Source: Bugulina stolonifera (Eukaryota; Bryozoa; Gymnolaemata; Cheilostomatida; Bugulidae). From it: DNA of 64,000 nt. The notes below the pieces were generated by a model that did no database searches, was not told the DNA's origin, and was given only the letters and a program-made list of their open reading frames with translations. The translations under genes were made by a program, and so were the position numbers. Shown here piece by piece: positions 1-15,000 of the stretch (position 1 is its first letter; the number at the start of each line of letters is the position of its first letter). The DNA lies in assembly GCA_935421135.1 (NCBI GenBank), contig OW285189.1, positions 8,205,072 through 8,269,071 of the forward strand, read 5' to 3'.

Positions 1-76
1 TTTCAGAGCCTTGTTCTTGGCAATGTTCTTGTGCAGCTCAGTGTTTACCACTTCGTTGATAAACATGTCCTGGCAT
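1..76 (-). CDS. RNF213: RNF213-like exon 34 (partial, cut by window edge)
   Basis: Acceptor TGCAG then [20 protein letters not shown]. This matches the segment just before the AAA4 Walker A region in vertebrate RNF213. The coding sequence runs off the left edge. Confidence 0.85.
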
Positions 77-3000
77 CTGCATTTAATATTTACACGGTAT
101 GTGCATATTTTTAAAAGAAAAACATAAAACAGCTATGCTATACAATCTACATGTGCACGATTGTACAATCACGCAGTTTAAATAATGTCATGTGATATCA
201 AACGTCATATGTTTCACCATACTTTCTATAGGGCAGTAATTGGAAAACCATTTTTTACCAATTGCATGTATTACACACATTTATTTTTGCTCATTTTCTA
301 GAGTTTACTGGATGGATTTTTACCAAATTCTCATGTGCATGTAGGTGGAGTAGGCCTTGAGGAATGCAAATGAAAAAGGTTATGCAGGCAGAAAATTTAA
401 ACTCCTACTATTATAGTGCTACGAGAGTAGCATTTCTTGCTAAAACACATGGCTTTAACACACACACGCATGCACGCATGCACACACACACACGGGGTTA
501 TAGAGGTCATTCACTTTCTCAGGGGCATTTTGTAATACTGAGTTGTGTCATAGTCGAGTTAAAGTACATTGATAACATAATTATGCTGATTCTTTAAATT
601 GTTTTATAAATAAATGTTTCCAGTACTAATTTGGTATATTGAGCTGCCTAATATGTGAGTAAGTGGAGGGATATCACCGACAAGGGAGTTAGGCACTACC
701 AGACTAGCACCAGTGCTGACTACACCATTCATTAACCCACATCAAGTGAACGTGTAAGTTCTCAGATATTTCTTGAAGAGCCCTGGTAGTCTTTCTGGCT
801 AATGAACACTTTCACTTTTCACTCCAATGAAATAAATCCTAACTATTATAATACATTGTATATATATACAGATTGCTTGTGAAAAATCCCACATCAGATT
901 TTAGGAGTAGAGAACGTGATATAGCCCCAATGCAAACAATTAGAAAAATGTTGTTAAACAGTCTTGCACCTTTATTTACAGTAGGATATTTATGCTCATA
1001 TGCACTCACAATGCACATTTCAGTTGAAAAGACACTCACCGTTCAACTTGGTCAAACAGGAACTCAGATCCTGACATTCCGTAGCTATTTCTGTCTTTTG
1101 CTCCACCAATCATCTTCTCTAGTCGATCATTGATATCCCGAGCATAGTTTGTTCTGGCTTCATCCTCAAGTCGTGCCAAGTAGCAGACTCCAAGAGCTAG
1201 GATGAAACTTCTCACCACGTAGTCTTCCTGTATAAAATTAGGCAGGAGCAATAGTAAACTTTGACTATCGGTAGGGAGAACTCCAACACATCGTGTTAAA
1301 TTGAAGAGGCGTGATAGAAAATAGGTATATTCGAATATTGTCCTGGTTCATATGAACCTGCGTTTTACTAATAATCGAAAGCAGTGTGAGCACTCAGGCA
1401 TGACATAATAATAAAATATTATTACCAGGCACATCTAGCTGAGCATGATCGCGCACAGTACAATACTGAATAAAATCCATTCTTATTGCTGCACATTGCT
1501 ATTTACAATGTATTTAGTGTGCAAGTGCAATATTCGAATATGCGTAACGACTGTATCAACCGAAATGATAACTATATGTATGAATTGTTTCTGTGAGAGG
1601 ACTTTGGAGACCAGTGTAACAAGTGTAGCATACAGTCATGTAAATTATCACTAGCAGAAACTCTTACAGACCATCAAAAGCAATGAATGATGGACTGCAC
1701 TGCGATTTTGGGGTTATAAACATTCTACAATATGTGAGCAGCTGGGCCAGTGTGTTATTATAAATTAAATTGAGTTGTATTATTGATGTACTAAGAATGT
1801 GAATATCACAAAATGAAAACAAATGTTATGCAATAAGATGCTAAAGAACAATGTATAGACTATAGAGCATGAAATTTGGAGCTTGTTGTACAAATGTATC
1901 AAAGGATTATCGATTGGCTAATGTAGGCTAAATTTCTATTACACCAGAGCATTAACTATATTTACTATGCCACGTCTACTCAATACTATGAAGGGTGAGA
2001 CCTGTGGCTACAAAAAATCAAATGTAAAAATTCTTCTAAATATAACACTTGAAGCAACCTACTTTCAATGGATAGCTGCTCTGAGACACATCAACCTCAT
2101 TGGTACCATTCAAATTATCCATTGCCTTGAACAGGTGCTCTCGCTGACTGTAGAACCACCCTGTTACTTTCAGCAGTCTCTCTATGTCTCTTAAGCTAAC
2201 AAAGCTACACTCATCCTATGATACATACATAGATGAACAGGCACAAATAATGGAAGTGTACCTGCACACGCTCATTCTATCACATATCTCTATTTTACAA
2301 TGTTGGTGTGGGTAAGAGGTTTTATGATATAAACTACTACCAGATGTATATTTTGGATTATTTATTCCTGATATTCCTGATAAGGGGAAAATAGATTTAT
2401 TTTCCTACCTAAACGGATATCAAAATAACATCAGGAATAAAAGCATGCATCTATCACTAGTTTATACATGTATCACTGTTGTAGTTGTTCAACACCGATT
2501 GGGCATTTTCTTCTGTAGAAAAATACTAAGACGTCAACTACATACTTAGAAATACTCACTTTCTTGTTTCTCATGTAGTTCTGGGTACTTGACAGGATAT
2601 CAGTCAAGTTGACTGTCTGCCGTGGATCAAAATATAGATCATATTCATTTGCTTCATTCTAAAAGAAAAGCACTGCTTAAACATCTAATAACATCTGTTA
2701 GTTATTGCTCAGTACCTCTAAGAACATCTATCACGTTTATCTCATACATTTTCTAATTTAATCAACTTTTATTCTGTGATCTCCTTGCACTATTGTATAG
2801 AGCAACAGTATACAGCAAGATAATCAGATAACAAAGTGCACTCACGAATTTGTTGATCATCTTTTCAATGTAAGCATGTTCTGTCTGTTGATGTGGTGAG
2901 TCAGAAGATTGCAAAGTACCAAAATCCCAGACTAAGGGAAGTAAACTTTGAGGAAGAGCCTGAACTCTGTACACAAGTTGTCTCATCGGTATTTGACCTT

Positions 3001-6000
3001 TCAGAATGTATAAAAATTATTTAACCCACACATTTTATACATTTCAGCCAACATGGTAGATATTGGAACTCTCTACCACAGACAGTCCCTTACTTATCAC
3101 TCCACCACCAACTTAGGTCTAAAGCATTTCCCTATTGCCTCTCCTTTTGCATTTAACATGAAACAAAAACCCAATTATGAGTTTTAACATTTTTGGAATC
3201 GGTAAAGGGACATTTCGCAAATGTCAGTTAGAAACAGGACATTCCGAAAACGTTCATTTGGGTTGGGGATTGGGTTTTGGGGTTCGAACGTTTTTGGAAC
3301 GTCCTGTTTCTAACTGAAATTTTCGAACAGGCAAATATTCCTGGAATCACAACTGGAGCTAAAAAACATCAGGAGAGAAATCAGGCGAGGAATGCAGATT
3401 GTGGTAAGCACAGGATTGCCGATGAATTTTGTTCAGAGAAACCACTTTTATAGAAAATAAAACCAACACAGATTTTTAGAACTGTTACTGCTGTGTTCTT
3501 TCATAGCAAACATATTCTTACCAAACTTGTCGTCTGTCTCAGAATCCTTCACATTATATCCCAGTCCAGCTGTCTTTAACTTCTCAATCATGGCAGTAGA
3601 GTGCCTAAAATGTCCATATGAGTACTATGTAGTATTGCAATAGCAGCTAGTAGCTGACAAACATCAGCGACAAACATTAGCAACAAAATACATTGTACCA
3701 CTTTACACCATTTGACTGGTCTAAGCCCCCTTTGTAATAACATTTTACAATTGCGACACGCATTAGTTTTTCAGTCTCTTCACATGTACAGAAACTGCTT
3801 TCTGCAAAGAAAATATTGAGCAATGTTTGCCATCATGAATGTTCTAAATTAAATTACATTTTAAACTGTTGCTGTTCTGTTTAGTCACTATGGTTTTGAA
3901 ATAGCACAATGTACATGAATGTATTGTATAATGATTTAAAGTGTTGTGGTGCCGTGACCTACAAAGTACACGAAGAAGATCAGGGAAGAGAAAAAGAACA
4001 GCACATAAACAAAGGGCTGATATAAGGGTGGACTAGAGGCCAATACAAGGTCAGACTTGAGCCAGACTAAGGCTTACTATATGGATACATAATATTAGTT
4101 AGGGTACATGAATCACATTGATTGTAATTTCCGTATTAATCACGCTGTGCATATGACTCAATAAATCTTCAATGTGCATTTTTGAACTGTTGAACTGTTG
4201 AACCGTGCCAGTTTTGCCCATTACTTAGTCAGAGGGGCATGAGACGTGCATGACCTCAGGTTTTTTTAATGAAATAAGTTGAAAGCAAACTCTTGAATAG
4301 TGAGCATGTCTCCTAACCTGTTTTTTACCCAATATGATGGATTTTAATGCCTAACCTATTCCAGTAGCGGCATGTTCTAGTACTCGACTCCCTATTTGGT
4401 CTTGGAACTAATATATACATTAAGTTGGTTGTGGAGACGACAGTCTAAACTATGGTGTAGTCCCAATAATGGATAGAGCATCTCGGACTCCTTGCTACGT
4501 AGGAATATGTGTGGAGACAACGGACAACATAGACACTGTGACTACGAGGACAACACTTGCAGGACATGATGACGACTTACAGAGCAGGTGCAATACACTA
4601 CATGAACCAGTCAATAAGTGGTGTTTAGTTCAGTGCACTGGTGGTAAGCACACCTAGTAAAAAGACTGCATGGTCACAGTCATAGATTAGCTCATCCTGT
4701 ATGAAGTTGTCTGCTGTAGATAGAATAATGTGCAGGCCTTTGCATTATACAGTACATGACTTGTAGTATCATCTATTAATTTTCTTTCATTAAAGGACCC
4801 CTCTCACCGTTTTTGTTTACACTTTGAGACACCCACGTGCTCGCTAGAGCAAACGTCATGATTGGTTACTTGCACTGTATTATAATTGGCTAACTAAATC
4901 GCATGTGCATGTACACGTGTGGGAAAATCCATCGGGTGATCGATGGGAATCAGTTGACTGTGGACAGAATAGAAGATAGTATTTTGCTTTTGCCAAAATG
5001 AAATTATTGTTGCAAGATGAAAATGCTACCGAGAGATGATACGGTACTAGGTATATGGCAAGCATAGCAAAAATTGCAATCAAATCATTGAAAGTAACTT
5101 TGTTTTCTTTTTGATTTTAATTTAATTTTTAATTTTAATGTACTATGATCTATCTATGTCACAGTGTAATTAATATTAAAAAATATCTATACATGTGAAT
5201 ATAGCAATGATGATTATTGTTATTTACCCCTTGCTCACATTGATACTTAAGAGTTAAAATAACATGCGAATGCGAATTTCGAATGCCATTCTTAGCGTTT
5301 CTGTGTACTATGAATTTTCAACTCAACCCATAGACATGAACGGAGATAGTTAGTACAGTATCTTGGTACTATTGCAATAACTCTGTGATCGATTGTATTG
5401 TAAACAAAATACCACGTGCAGACCGCTAGCATGGTCATGTGACTTTGGTTTGTTTATAAAATTTGATATTAGTATGATTTTAATTTAATTTTTAATTTTA
5501 ATGTACTATGATCTATCTATGTCACAGTGTAATTAATATTAAAAAATATCTATACATGTGAATATAGCAATGATGATTATTGTTATTTACCCCTTGCTCA
5601 CATTGATACTTAAGAGTTAAAATAACATGCGAATGCGAATTTCGAATGCCATTCTTAGCGTTTCTGTGTACTATGAATTTTCAACTCAACCCATAGACAT
5701 GAACGGAGATAGTTAGTACAGTATCTTGGTACTATTGCGATAACTCTGTGATCGATTGTATTGTAAACAAAATACCACGTGCAGACCGCTAGCATGGTCA
5801 TGTGACTTTGGTTTGTTTATAAAATTTGATATTAGTATGATAATCCATAGTTTCGAATATACAATGGCAGCTATAAAAATAAAACTTCTTTCGAGAGTGT
5901 AATATAAATTGAAGGGTGCATGGTTGCAAGTAGTATATGCCCATGGATTATTTTTGCATATTTCAGGCTACTTTTGAAAATATTTGCAAAAAACTAAACC

Positions 6001-9000
6001 TCTCTCTATACAACTTATATAAAAAAAGTGCCGTTTAGGGTGTCTTCATCAAAAATTCGTCCTAGGGCAGCACTTTAGCGCATCGCGCGATGCATCATGG
6101 GAAGGAGAAATATGTTGAGAGCACAACTCTGAAACACATGACTTTGCTGCTGCCTTCATTTTGACACAAAACTAGATTTGCTGAGCAGGGTAATTAGTGA
6201 GAGGGATCCTTTAAGGAGGCTATTTTAGTCTATGCTTGACTGTACACCACACACTGTTGTCTTGGCTAAGCCAATTAGTTAGTGAACATCCACTTGGAAC
6301 AATGTCAAGACATTACATCACAAATTCACATGGTACTCTACCCTGCCTTTCACCCAGTTTTCCCAAATCTACTCACAGCGATACTTCAAACTAAACTTTA
6401 CTTTACTAACTGGCTCAGACCAGTAGGCCTGAAGCTCAGGCTACTGAAGTCCTTTTAAAAGTTAGAAAAGTTCATAATTTTGTTACTTATTTATTACTTC
6501 ATAACTACTTGCTCTGTGACTGCCTCGTCATTTTTAAAAGTGGAGAACCCTCTTGAACTGGATAATAACATAGATTATGATAGTTTTGCTTTGCCTGAAA
6601 AAGTTTTTCATGGTGCTACATTTCACTCTGGCTTGTAAATGAATTTGTAGTGAACTCTCACTTTTTGTAAGGGTTACAGGCTGCAATGATCTTCAGTCCA
6701 GAATCCTTCTCCAGCAGTTTTCCTCTCATTCTTCCATCACAGAGTATCTCCTTTACTAAACCAATTGCTTCTGTGGTGTTGGCTTCATCCAGGAAAAGGA
6801 TAGTGTAGACAGTTGGTACCTGTAATACCACAATTAGAAATCCCATGACGTGATTGCTAGACATTAGTAAGAATGATACAGTAAAAGTATGCAAAGGAAA
6901 ACGAACAACTATATGAATACATGCAATAAACAGGGTTGAACATTCATGCATTAATGTAGGTCAATGCAAATGTCTATGTGGATTGTGTAGTTGGAGCGGT
7001 ACAGGACACAACATAGCACCCATTCAGGGCTCAAAGCTTTGCAGAAATGTGGAGAGCAGCATAGGATTACATCATTCTGCACATCTTGGAGATCTTCTTA
7101 GAGCTCTTGTGCAGCATTGGGTTCACATAGATGGATTAGAATTTCCTGCTGCAGTCGCTTCTCGTGATCATACAGCTGCTGGAGTGACCTGCTAATCTGG
7201 TCATATGTGTCGGTGTAGATTCTTTCTCAGCTCAGTATCAGGGAAACAGGAATGTACTGAGGCTGAGTCCGAGGAGTAGTCTGCTGACAGGCGAAAGGCA
7301 CTGCATCCTTGATAGGAGAAAAAGAGACGTCGGAAAGGGTGCACTCAGGAGCACTAGGAGTGGAGGATTTCAGGGGCCGGTGTACCGTGGTAGGAGGCAA
7401 CTGGGGTTTCTAAGCAAGTGGAGAAGCTGACAAATTGTTTCGGTTGGGAGTAGACCTGTAACGGTTCTTCATAGACTTCATGTGAATGAAGCCCTTCTTC
7501 TAGCTCAAGAGGGGACATTGGCAATCATTCGTCGTGGTGATGTTGTTGGAAGAGATCGTAGTGGTGGTCGCTTGCTGTACCTGCCGGCGACGCCGGGAAG
7601 GAGGGTAGGTTGGATCGTTGGAAGTCGATCGGGCTCTAGCTCTCCTGCGGGAAGTAGAGGAAGGCTCCATCTGCTTCTTTTCAGCTTGCTTGGCCTGCTA
7701 GGGGGCTCTAGTTACTACAGGCTGACAAGGCTCAAAGAGAGGAAAGTCGGTCTAACTGAGGCTGGTCATGAAGGACTGTTATGATGCTCTGTTTACTAGG
7801 AAAATGTCCTTAGTGCACTTGGTACCTTTGGCAGAAAGGTGATTCAGCAGGGAGTCCTGGCTGATGGAGGAGTGGCCACAATTGCAGATATACTGGGTGT
7901 AGTTCTGCCAAAGGAAAATCTGCAGGCGGTAGAGAGTACCGTGGAAGGCACATAAGGTGCAAGTAAGGGTAGGTTTGCTACTGTCTATGCGTCGAGTCAG
8001 CAAAGTTTGGGTTTCCTGTGAGATCCAGGGGTGGTGTACATTGGGAGTAGGGTCTTGGTCAGACGAGTGTAGTCGCTCTAGTTGCACTGCTACTTCAGGC
8101 AGGGCAGCAACCTGTGAGCGGGTTTGCTTCTCTGGTGATGCATCCGGTCTAAGTGTTCCAAGAGGTGGGAGAGGCTCAACCGTATGGTCCCGGCTTGGGT
8201 GCTGTGTAAAAGTAGGACTAGCAGGAGTGCTGGGTTCGGCTATACTCTCTGGTCTGTCTGCCACTTTAGGAGTCTGCAGAGTACCCGGTTCTCTAGTAAA
8301 AGGGGAGTTGACAGAATTGTCGTGCGCAAGTGCAGTAGAACACATGACTGTTGTATTTTCACTAAAGGCTACTGGGGATGGAGGCTTTTGAGAGTGCACA
8401 GGTCCTACTTGGTAGAACTGTAAACATACGGCAAAATAAACTAGCAGGGGTCAAGCACTACATCTAGGCCCCACCTCTGCCATGTGGTGAGCACCGAGCT
8501 GGCTACTGAACAATCGACAGCACTTGGCTGTGGGCTGAGCAGTGGGGCCTGCAGACTACCGACAGGGCTAGGTACCTTTTTGGGCTAGGGGTATAGAGGT
8601 TTGTATCCCTTGTGGAGCTCTGGAAATCAGATAATCTTTTGCTCACAGGTAAAAGGGTTGCTTCAGGTTGGATATACCAGGAGGGACAAATGAGTAAATC
8701 ACTGGGGTACGACCAAACACGGTGCACACAGAAGTTTCTATCCTCTATGGAGCTCTGAAAACCTGATCATCTCCTGATTGCAGGTAGAAGGGTTGCTCCA
8801 GATTGGGTGTACCAAAAGAATGCCTACATGGGATGCCTGAGCCAGGTCGTCTTAGACTTCTGCCATTAACACAAGGGAGACCAATAGGTGTTTTTCTGCA
8901 TCATAAGTCACAACACCATTGTTGCTACACAGTTCAACAAGCAGTCCGGGTTAGAGACTAGGGATAGGATCAGTAATCAGGGTAGGAGACAGAGGTTTAG

Positions 9001-12000
9001 TTCCTATACGAAACCTTGGAAACCCAGTCTGTCCTCAGGATCAGAGGGGCTGCTTCAAGTTGGGTATATCGTATGGGCCGAGTAAACACTCTTGACTCTA
9101 GATAGTGACTGTCTAAGACCTACATGTACTTTCCATGAGAGAAAAGTGTGGTGGGTCAGGGTCCTAGTCAGAGTGCCTGTGTAGTTGAGAAAGGTCCTGA
9201 GCACATCCTTGCTGTCTGGACACTGGAGCAACCAGGGACGATTCAAATTGCAGGCTCGTGTTAAGTACTGTCTCTCGCTCGCTCTGAGACATATCACTTG
9301 ATTGCCTCGGAGAATAACATCCAAGTAATCTCTCCTCAGAGCTACCCATGCGACACAACTCATGAAGTTTAGGCATGAAGGGGTTTGCGCAGAAGTTTCT
9401 TAACTTCTGGCTGGGACCGGAAACTGTTATTACACAGTTCTGTACAGAAGGCGCATGCAGAATCTGCTGACTCTGTTGATGTTGATTCGTAATTGGAGCA
9501 GGGCTGTACGTAGAATCAAGATTATGGCAAGATTCTATGCGGTAATTTGAAGGGACAACTGGCATAGTTATCTTCACCCTAGGGCTACTCTGTGATCTAT
9601 GAGATTGTTGGGCTCCCTTCAAGGGTTCCAAGGGGTGGATTTCTCTACACCTCTTTGGTCCCGGGCTCAGAATCGTAATTACTTGTGTTCTGACCAGAGT
9701 GGCAGCTTCTTCTCTTGCTGGCTTGAGCTTTGGGCATTTCCCTGGACTTTCTTTTTCTTTATCTTCTGCTTCTGCTCCCTCCCCCAGAGTGGGTTATGGG
9801 CGCGCTAGGGCAGGAAATGGGGCCTGCTGGGACTTGCTGGCCCAGCAAGTTGTCTGTCATTAGACTCAGATCTTGGACCTGGGTGGTACGCTGGGCCACC
9901 ATTTGGGTGAGGCCAGTCCACTCTAGTGAACTCGGATCTCTGAGTGTTGGTTCATCTGTGGCAGTAGGCTGAGGCCTTCTGAGGGAGCTTGTGACTCCAC
10001 ATCAGGATCTGCATCTACGGATCAGATCTGTCGGATTCTTCATCTGTAGGAATTCATTTCCTGCATGTACTGCTGCATCTGAGTCAAGCAGATTTACTGC
10101 CAACAGGTGTTTCTGTAAGCAGCAATACTATTTTAGAGAGTTGGCAAAGTGTTCCAACGCCATGGTCTGGCGGGAGTGGGCAGGTAGTTCTTTGTACGGA
10201 CGTTTGGAGAGTTGCCGGACTCGGGTAGCATGTTTCTAGAGGGATCTTTGGGGCTCCTTTCAGAGTTGGCCTAATATCAGTTGGACTTCTCTGGCAGAAG
10301 AACCAAACCAAGTGCATAGGGCTGCGGTGATGCCTTCTACACTGTCGGGGCATCTTCATTCTTGTGCAGAGTCCTGAAGAGCCTCACATAAGTGCATAAA
10401 GATGGCAGTGTTCCCCATCTGCTAGCTTCAGCCACCAAGCAGAATTACTCAATGAAGAACTCCACATCCTCATGGCCGCCGTACTGAGGGGTTTGGTAGA
10501 CGTCGAGACTGGACCTGGGTTCTTCCATGAACCTTTTGCAAACCTCTGCGATGCGATCCATGTCGAATCCGCTTATTCTCTGATTTCTCTCGATAGCACC
10601 TCTGGCCTGCTTAGATGATCCGTGCTGTGTTCGACTGGGTAGCTAAGGCACAGCCCCACAACATACAGGCCAGAGTACAGGAGAAAGGGAACCGGCTGAC
10701 CAAGCTAGAGGGGCTAGGGCTAGAGAAAGTGGGGCATATCCAAACCGGCAGGTCTGTAAACACACTGGGCTAAGTATACGAGCAGAAGTCAAATGCTACA
10801 GTCGTAGGGAGGGATTGGACTGCTGGGTCCTGGTGCAAGTCATAGACTACACTTGGAAAGACCCAAGGCCAGGGATGAGTGCCTGATACCTTACTGTTAG
10901 CAGTAAACAGTGAGAGACTGTATAGTTCAATGCAGTAAGATAACTTTATTGAGCAACAGCCTCCAGACAACTGAAATCTGAAGGCTAAATCAAGCTACTT
11001 ACATTGTACATTGTACAATGTATAATGTACAATGTATATACAAATTCTGGTTCCGGTCCGAGGTCAAAGGGTTACTCAGGTCGTCTCAGACCTAAATGGA
11101 TCTGAGTTACAGCTGGTACAAAAAGGCTCGGTCACCCAGTATAAGAGCCCAAAAGGGGCCAAATTTATGCACAAAATATACAGTAATTCCAGGACTATTA
11201 TAAAGTAATGTACATAAGTGATGATTGCTAGACACTAGTCGAAATGATGCACTACAAGTATGCAAAGTACAACTAACATCAATGTGTGCAAGGAGCGCGG
11301 TTGAGTAAACCATGCAATGGATGTAGGTCAATGTAAATGTCTAAGTGGAATGTGTAGTCAGATTGGTACGGGACACAAAAATATGAAAAAGGTTTCAGAA
11401 ACACATTTTTACTTTGACAACAAATTACATATCTGTTTTTTGACATGGTGATGCTTGATCAAAACCAGAGGTAGTGCACAAACTTACATCCTTAGAACGA
11501 AACTCTTTGGCATATTGTTCACAGAGTTCTAAATTCTTCTGAGACAGAGATTGAGCTTCTTCAACCTTTTTGACAATCTCTTCTTTAGTCGTGCCTCCAT
11601 GGATCTGAGAATATTTCAACAGGTTATAGATTGTAGTATAATGTTCCCTTTCAAACTTCAACCCCTATTGCAACAATTACAGATAATTAACGCACATAAA
11701 AGCAAAAGACTATTGAGTAATGCTCACCTTAACAATCACCATTGTCTCAACCTGATCTTTGAGAGCAGTGGGTACAAGCAACTTCGACATGAACTCTATT
11801 AGCTTCGTCTTACCACATCCGGTCTCACCCATTAGGATTACGGGAATGTCAACTCTGCCAGTAAAATCGTTAAGAAGTTCATAGCTATTGCTGCTTTCAA
11901 AATTTGAATATTGAAATTGATATATTGCTTCAACTTCCAGATCTGGGCAAGACTATGGGACAGTGTTCAGCCTTTGTTACATAAGTGACATTGTCCATCA

Positions 12001-15000
12001 CCTTTGTGATGTAACATTATATACATAACTGTTGAAAGAATGTTGTAGCAATTGCAGTGCAAAATGTAGTTATAACTCAAGTTACAGATTACATGTAGAC
12101 CACGCGTTACCTCAGCCGTTGATGAATGGCTAAAATCTTTTTAGCATTGTCCATTGTGAGCACATAGTTCGGGTCAGGATCTTCAGTTTCACTGAAGATG
12201 TCTTCGTGTTTGTAGAGTGGTTGACCATCACGGTTCTTCATTGGTTGGCCATCGGGTCCTTTGACAATTCTTGACAATCTGAGTGTTGCAGCCATTACAC
12301 CTCTCAACTTGGCCAGCTGCTGGTTTCTGCGAAGGAAAACATGGGATCTGTCAGTTACACTGTATGTGTTCGTGTACCATGAGCAATTATAGTGCACTAT
12401 GGTCCAAACTATTATTTGACTATCGAGTGCACCTCAGTCTGTAAATAAATAAACATGGCCAGTACATAAAACAAGCCTACTACAGGTGGTTTAGGCCTAA
12501 GCTTAATGGAGCACAAATGTAAGTGTATGTATAAAACTTGACTAGGGCTTGACTGTCTTTCTCTACAAGATAAGATTATACATACAACATGTTAAAAATT
12601 AAATTGCTGTCCTACACTCTTTTTGTAGAAAAAGACTGATAGGTTTACATGTATTTTGACTGCTACAATGTACATTTACATGTACATCACATCATGTTTA
12701 TATGATGTGCCAAGACACACAATGCACATGGTTTTGTAGTACTTGTACATATTGTAGAATGCTTACCTAGAAAGGTTGTTGAAATTTTCTGTCATTGAGA
12801 GTTTGTTCACATGAAGCAGTTGTGCAAGCTCTGCTTTCATACATTTAGGTTCTAGAATAGCCCGAGTTTGGCAGTCCACTAGACTAAGATCTTCTCTAGC
12901 TGAATATACAACAAATCTCAAATGTGCTTCACAGGCAACAAATGTATATATACACTTGCATTGTATGTGCATTTGTAATTTAGAAATACATGTATGTAGG
13001 TAATTTTTCTGATAAAGATTATGCACACAAAATTACATTATATATAATTGACAGATTTGTATACTACATGGTGAGATCGATTGCTGAGAAATAAGTAGAT
13101 AACACAATAATAAACCTTGTCCAGAAATCTGCTTCATGCTAACACATTCAGCAAACTTATTACGGGGTTGTGACTCTACCACAAGACCAATGTGTAACCC
13201 AGTATAATTACATGTGCTCTCTTTACTATTCTTCCAATAGGATACAAGAAAATATCGGCAAATTTTGCTGGGAATCTACCAGGTAGACCAATTTTCCAGC
13301 GTAGGTTGATGGTACTGTGGAGTTTGAGTATTAAGAAACATCTTTAGGTCATCCAAATTTGCATCCTGTCGCGACAGAAATTCATAATTTGTCCTACTGC
13401 TGCATCTTTCAATCTATTGCAAGTAGAACTTTAAATGTTGCATGTGTTTTCCTTGTTTTTAAATAATCAAACCATCCATCAAGGTCAAAGTCTTCTCACC
13501 AATGGCTGCTGAATTATAGCTTCTCAAATTTGTTGGACTGTTCTATTACATGTATGTACTCTAGCTTCATTTATATTAGCCTGGGTATCAGTCCTACTAG
13601 CCTGAATCAATAAATAAGTAGGGTTTAATTCAGTCTGGTGATGGAGAAAACTGGATGACCTAATGCATTAGCTCATCCTGTGTGAAGCTGCCTCTCATAC
13701 ATGTAGATAAAGCAGCGTACAGGCACTTTGTACTGCTTACCACAGTAGCATCCCTCACACATACATGTACATAAAGTATGTTATAGTATCATTTACTTAT
13801 TATCTTTCATTATATAGGCAATAAGTGTATTCAATACTTGACCGTATTGTTTGTTGGTCAAGCCAATTCATTAGTGAGGCAATCAATTGGAGAATTGCCG
13901 AGCCATTACATTATGATTACAGCTTATACTCAGTCTTAATTGGTTTACGGTTTAAAATGTCAGATGCTTTGCTTGAACTGGGATGCAAATTCCATGTCAT
14001 ATCTCGCTACATTATGTTGTAAATTAAGGGAGAGGGGGTTATATTATGTATGTTTCTAACAACTCAGTAGCATAGAGGCGAGATCTGATGCTTTCTAACC
14101 AGGTGAAATGTGTTCACTTAAATAGTGGTATAAAATTGTGTTATAACTATTAATTTTACTGTCGTCATCGCAAGTTCATTTTCTCTACCTGGAAAACTAA
14201 TTCTTGTCGCTATTGCTATTAGAGCAGTGGGGATTCAGTTTCACAATAAGCATGCCGGCTCACTTGTATTCAAACAGACCACACAATTTATCAGAGGAGT
14301 TGTGGATGGTGGTTACTTCCTTGAAATATCATTGTATACAACTCCATTTATGCAGAAAGGCTAATTAATAACTAGCAGAACAGAATCTGCTATCAATTAT
14401 GACTAAGTATCAAAATAAGATGTAATCGTTTTACCCCCGTGCATGGCCTGTACAAAGAACCCAAGCACAGTAAAGGATTCGCCATCTTCATTGAAGAAGA
14501 GATATGGGTGGTTTCCATCCTCCCAGGTTCTCTTCAAGTCAAGCTGCTTTAACAACTCTTCATCTCTCACATTCTGGAAGATGAATGCAAATAGACTTTT
14601 TATTGATAAGCCAAACTTTGTATAACACTGTACAAAGTTCAATCACTGGGCACATCATTACAATTTCAATTAGTACTAGATAACATACCTCATTAGCGTG
14701 TAGTTTACATCCAGGTGACTCTTCTGCTATCCGCAGTGATCGAGTAGCAAAGTCCTAAAGGAAGAGATGAATACAAACTAAAATTTATGACTCAAAATTG
14801 TTAATCATAGTTTTGATTTTTCTATCATGGAAGGTATAGATCACGAAAATTAAAAGTTACCGTTGTAGGTCTCAAGCACACGCATATGTAGTAACCCAGT
14901 TGCAAAATTTTTGAGAAAGAATTTAAATAGGGCATGGTAATCAATCAAGTGATCTATTTCTAGTGATTAACTTATCTCTGGTCACTGCTCATGACAAGTG

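Larger units (their letters stand above)
4680..6320. repeat. Old dispersed repeat split by a younger insertion
   Basis: The segment from about 4680 to 4790 (beginning TTAGCTCATCCTGT) and the segment from about 6215 to 6320 (AAGCCAATTAGTTAGTG) occur in the same order and orientation, uninterrupted, at about 13668-13910. The TTAA element at 4794-6210 therefore inserted into a pre-existing repeat copy. Confidence 0.65.
3605..6661 (-). other. Intron 28, with nested TTAA element
   Basis: Intron of about 3 kb. It holds an older dispersed repeat (about 4680-4790 and 6215-6320) split by the TTAA-flanked element 4794-6210. The flanking parts show no coding signal. Confidence 0.6.
7013..11171 (-). mobile_element. 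Decayed gag-only LTR retroelement, relative of the 20-25 kb element
   Basis: On the minus strand near 10560-10440 a broken frame reads [11 protein letters not shown] and then [11 protein letters not shown] before a stop, matching the start of gag in the intact element ([21 protein letters not shown]). Further on, a proline-rich segment with a zinc-finger-like module (7779-8399) and an arginine-rich segment near 7560-7680 follow in the same order as in the element at 20131-25036. Many stops and frame breaks are present. The stretch 8600-9100 holds diverged tandem copies with the motif GGGTTGCTTCAGGTTGG. No pol was recognised. Confidence 0.75.
6820..11487 (-). other. Intron 27, occupied by a decayed gag-type retroelement
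   Basis: A 4.7-kb intron between the two halves of the AAA3 nucleotide site. Most of it is the degraded retroelement at about 7013-11171, bounded by direct repeats at 6821-7012 and 11172-11379. Confidence 0.7.

Noticed and set aside
7482..8423. Plus-strand frames of 79-144 codons
   Set aside because: They are antisense to the minus-strand zinc-finger and arginine-rich parts of the decayed retroelement.
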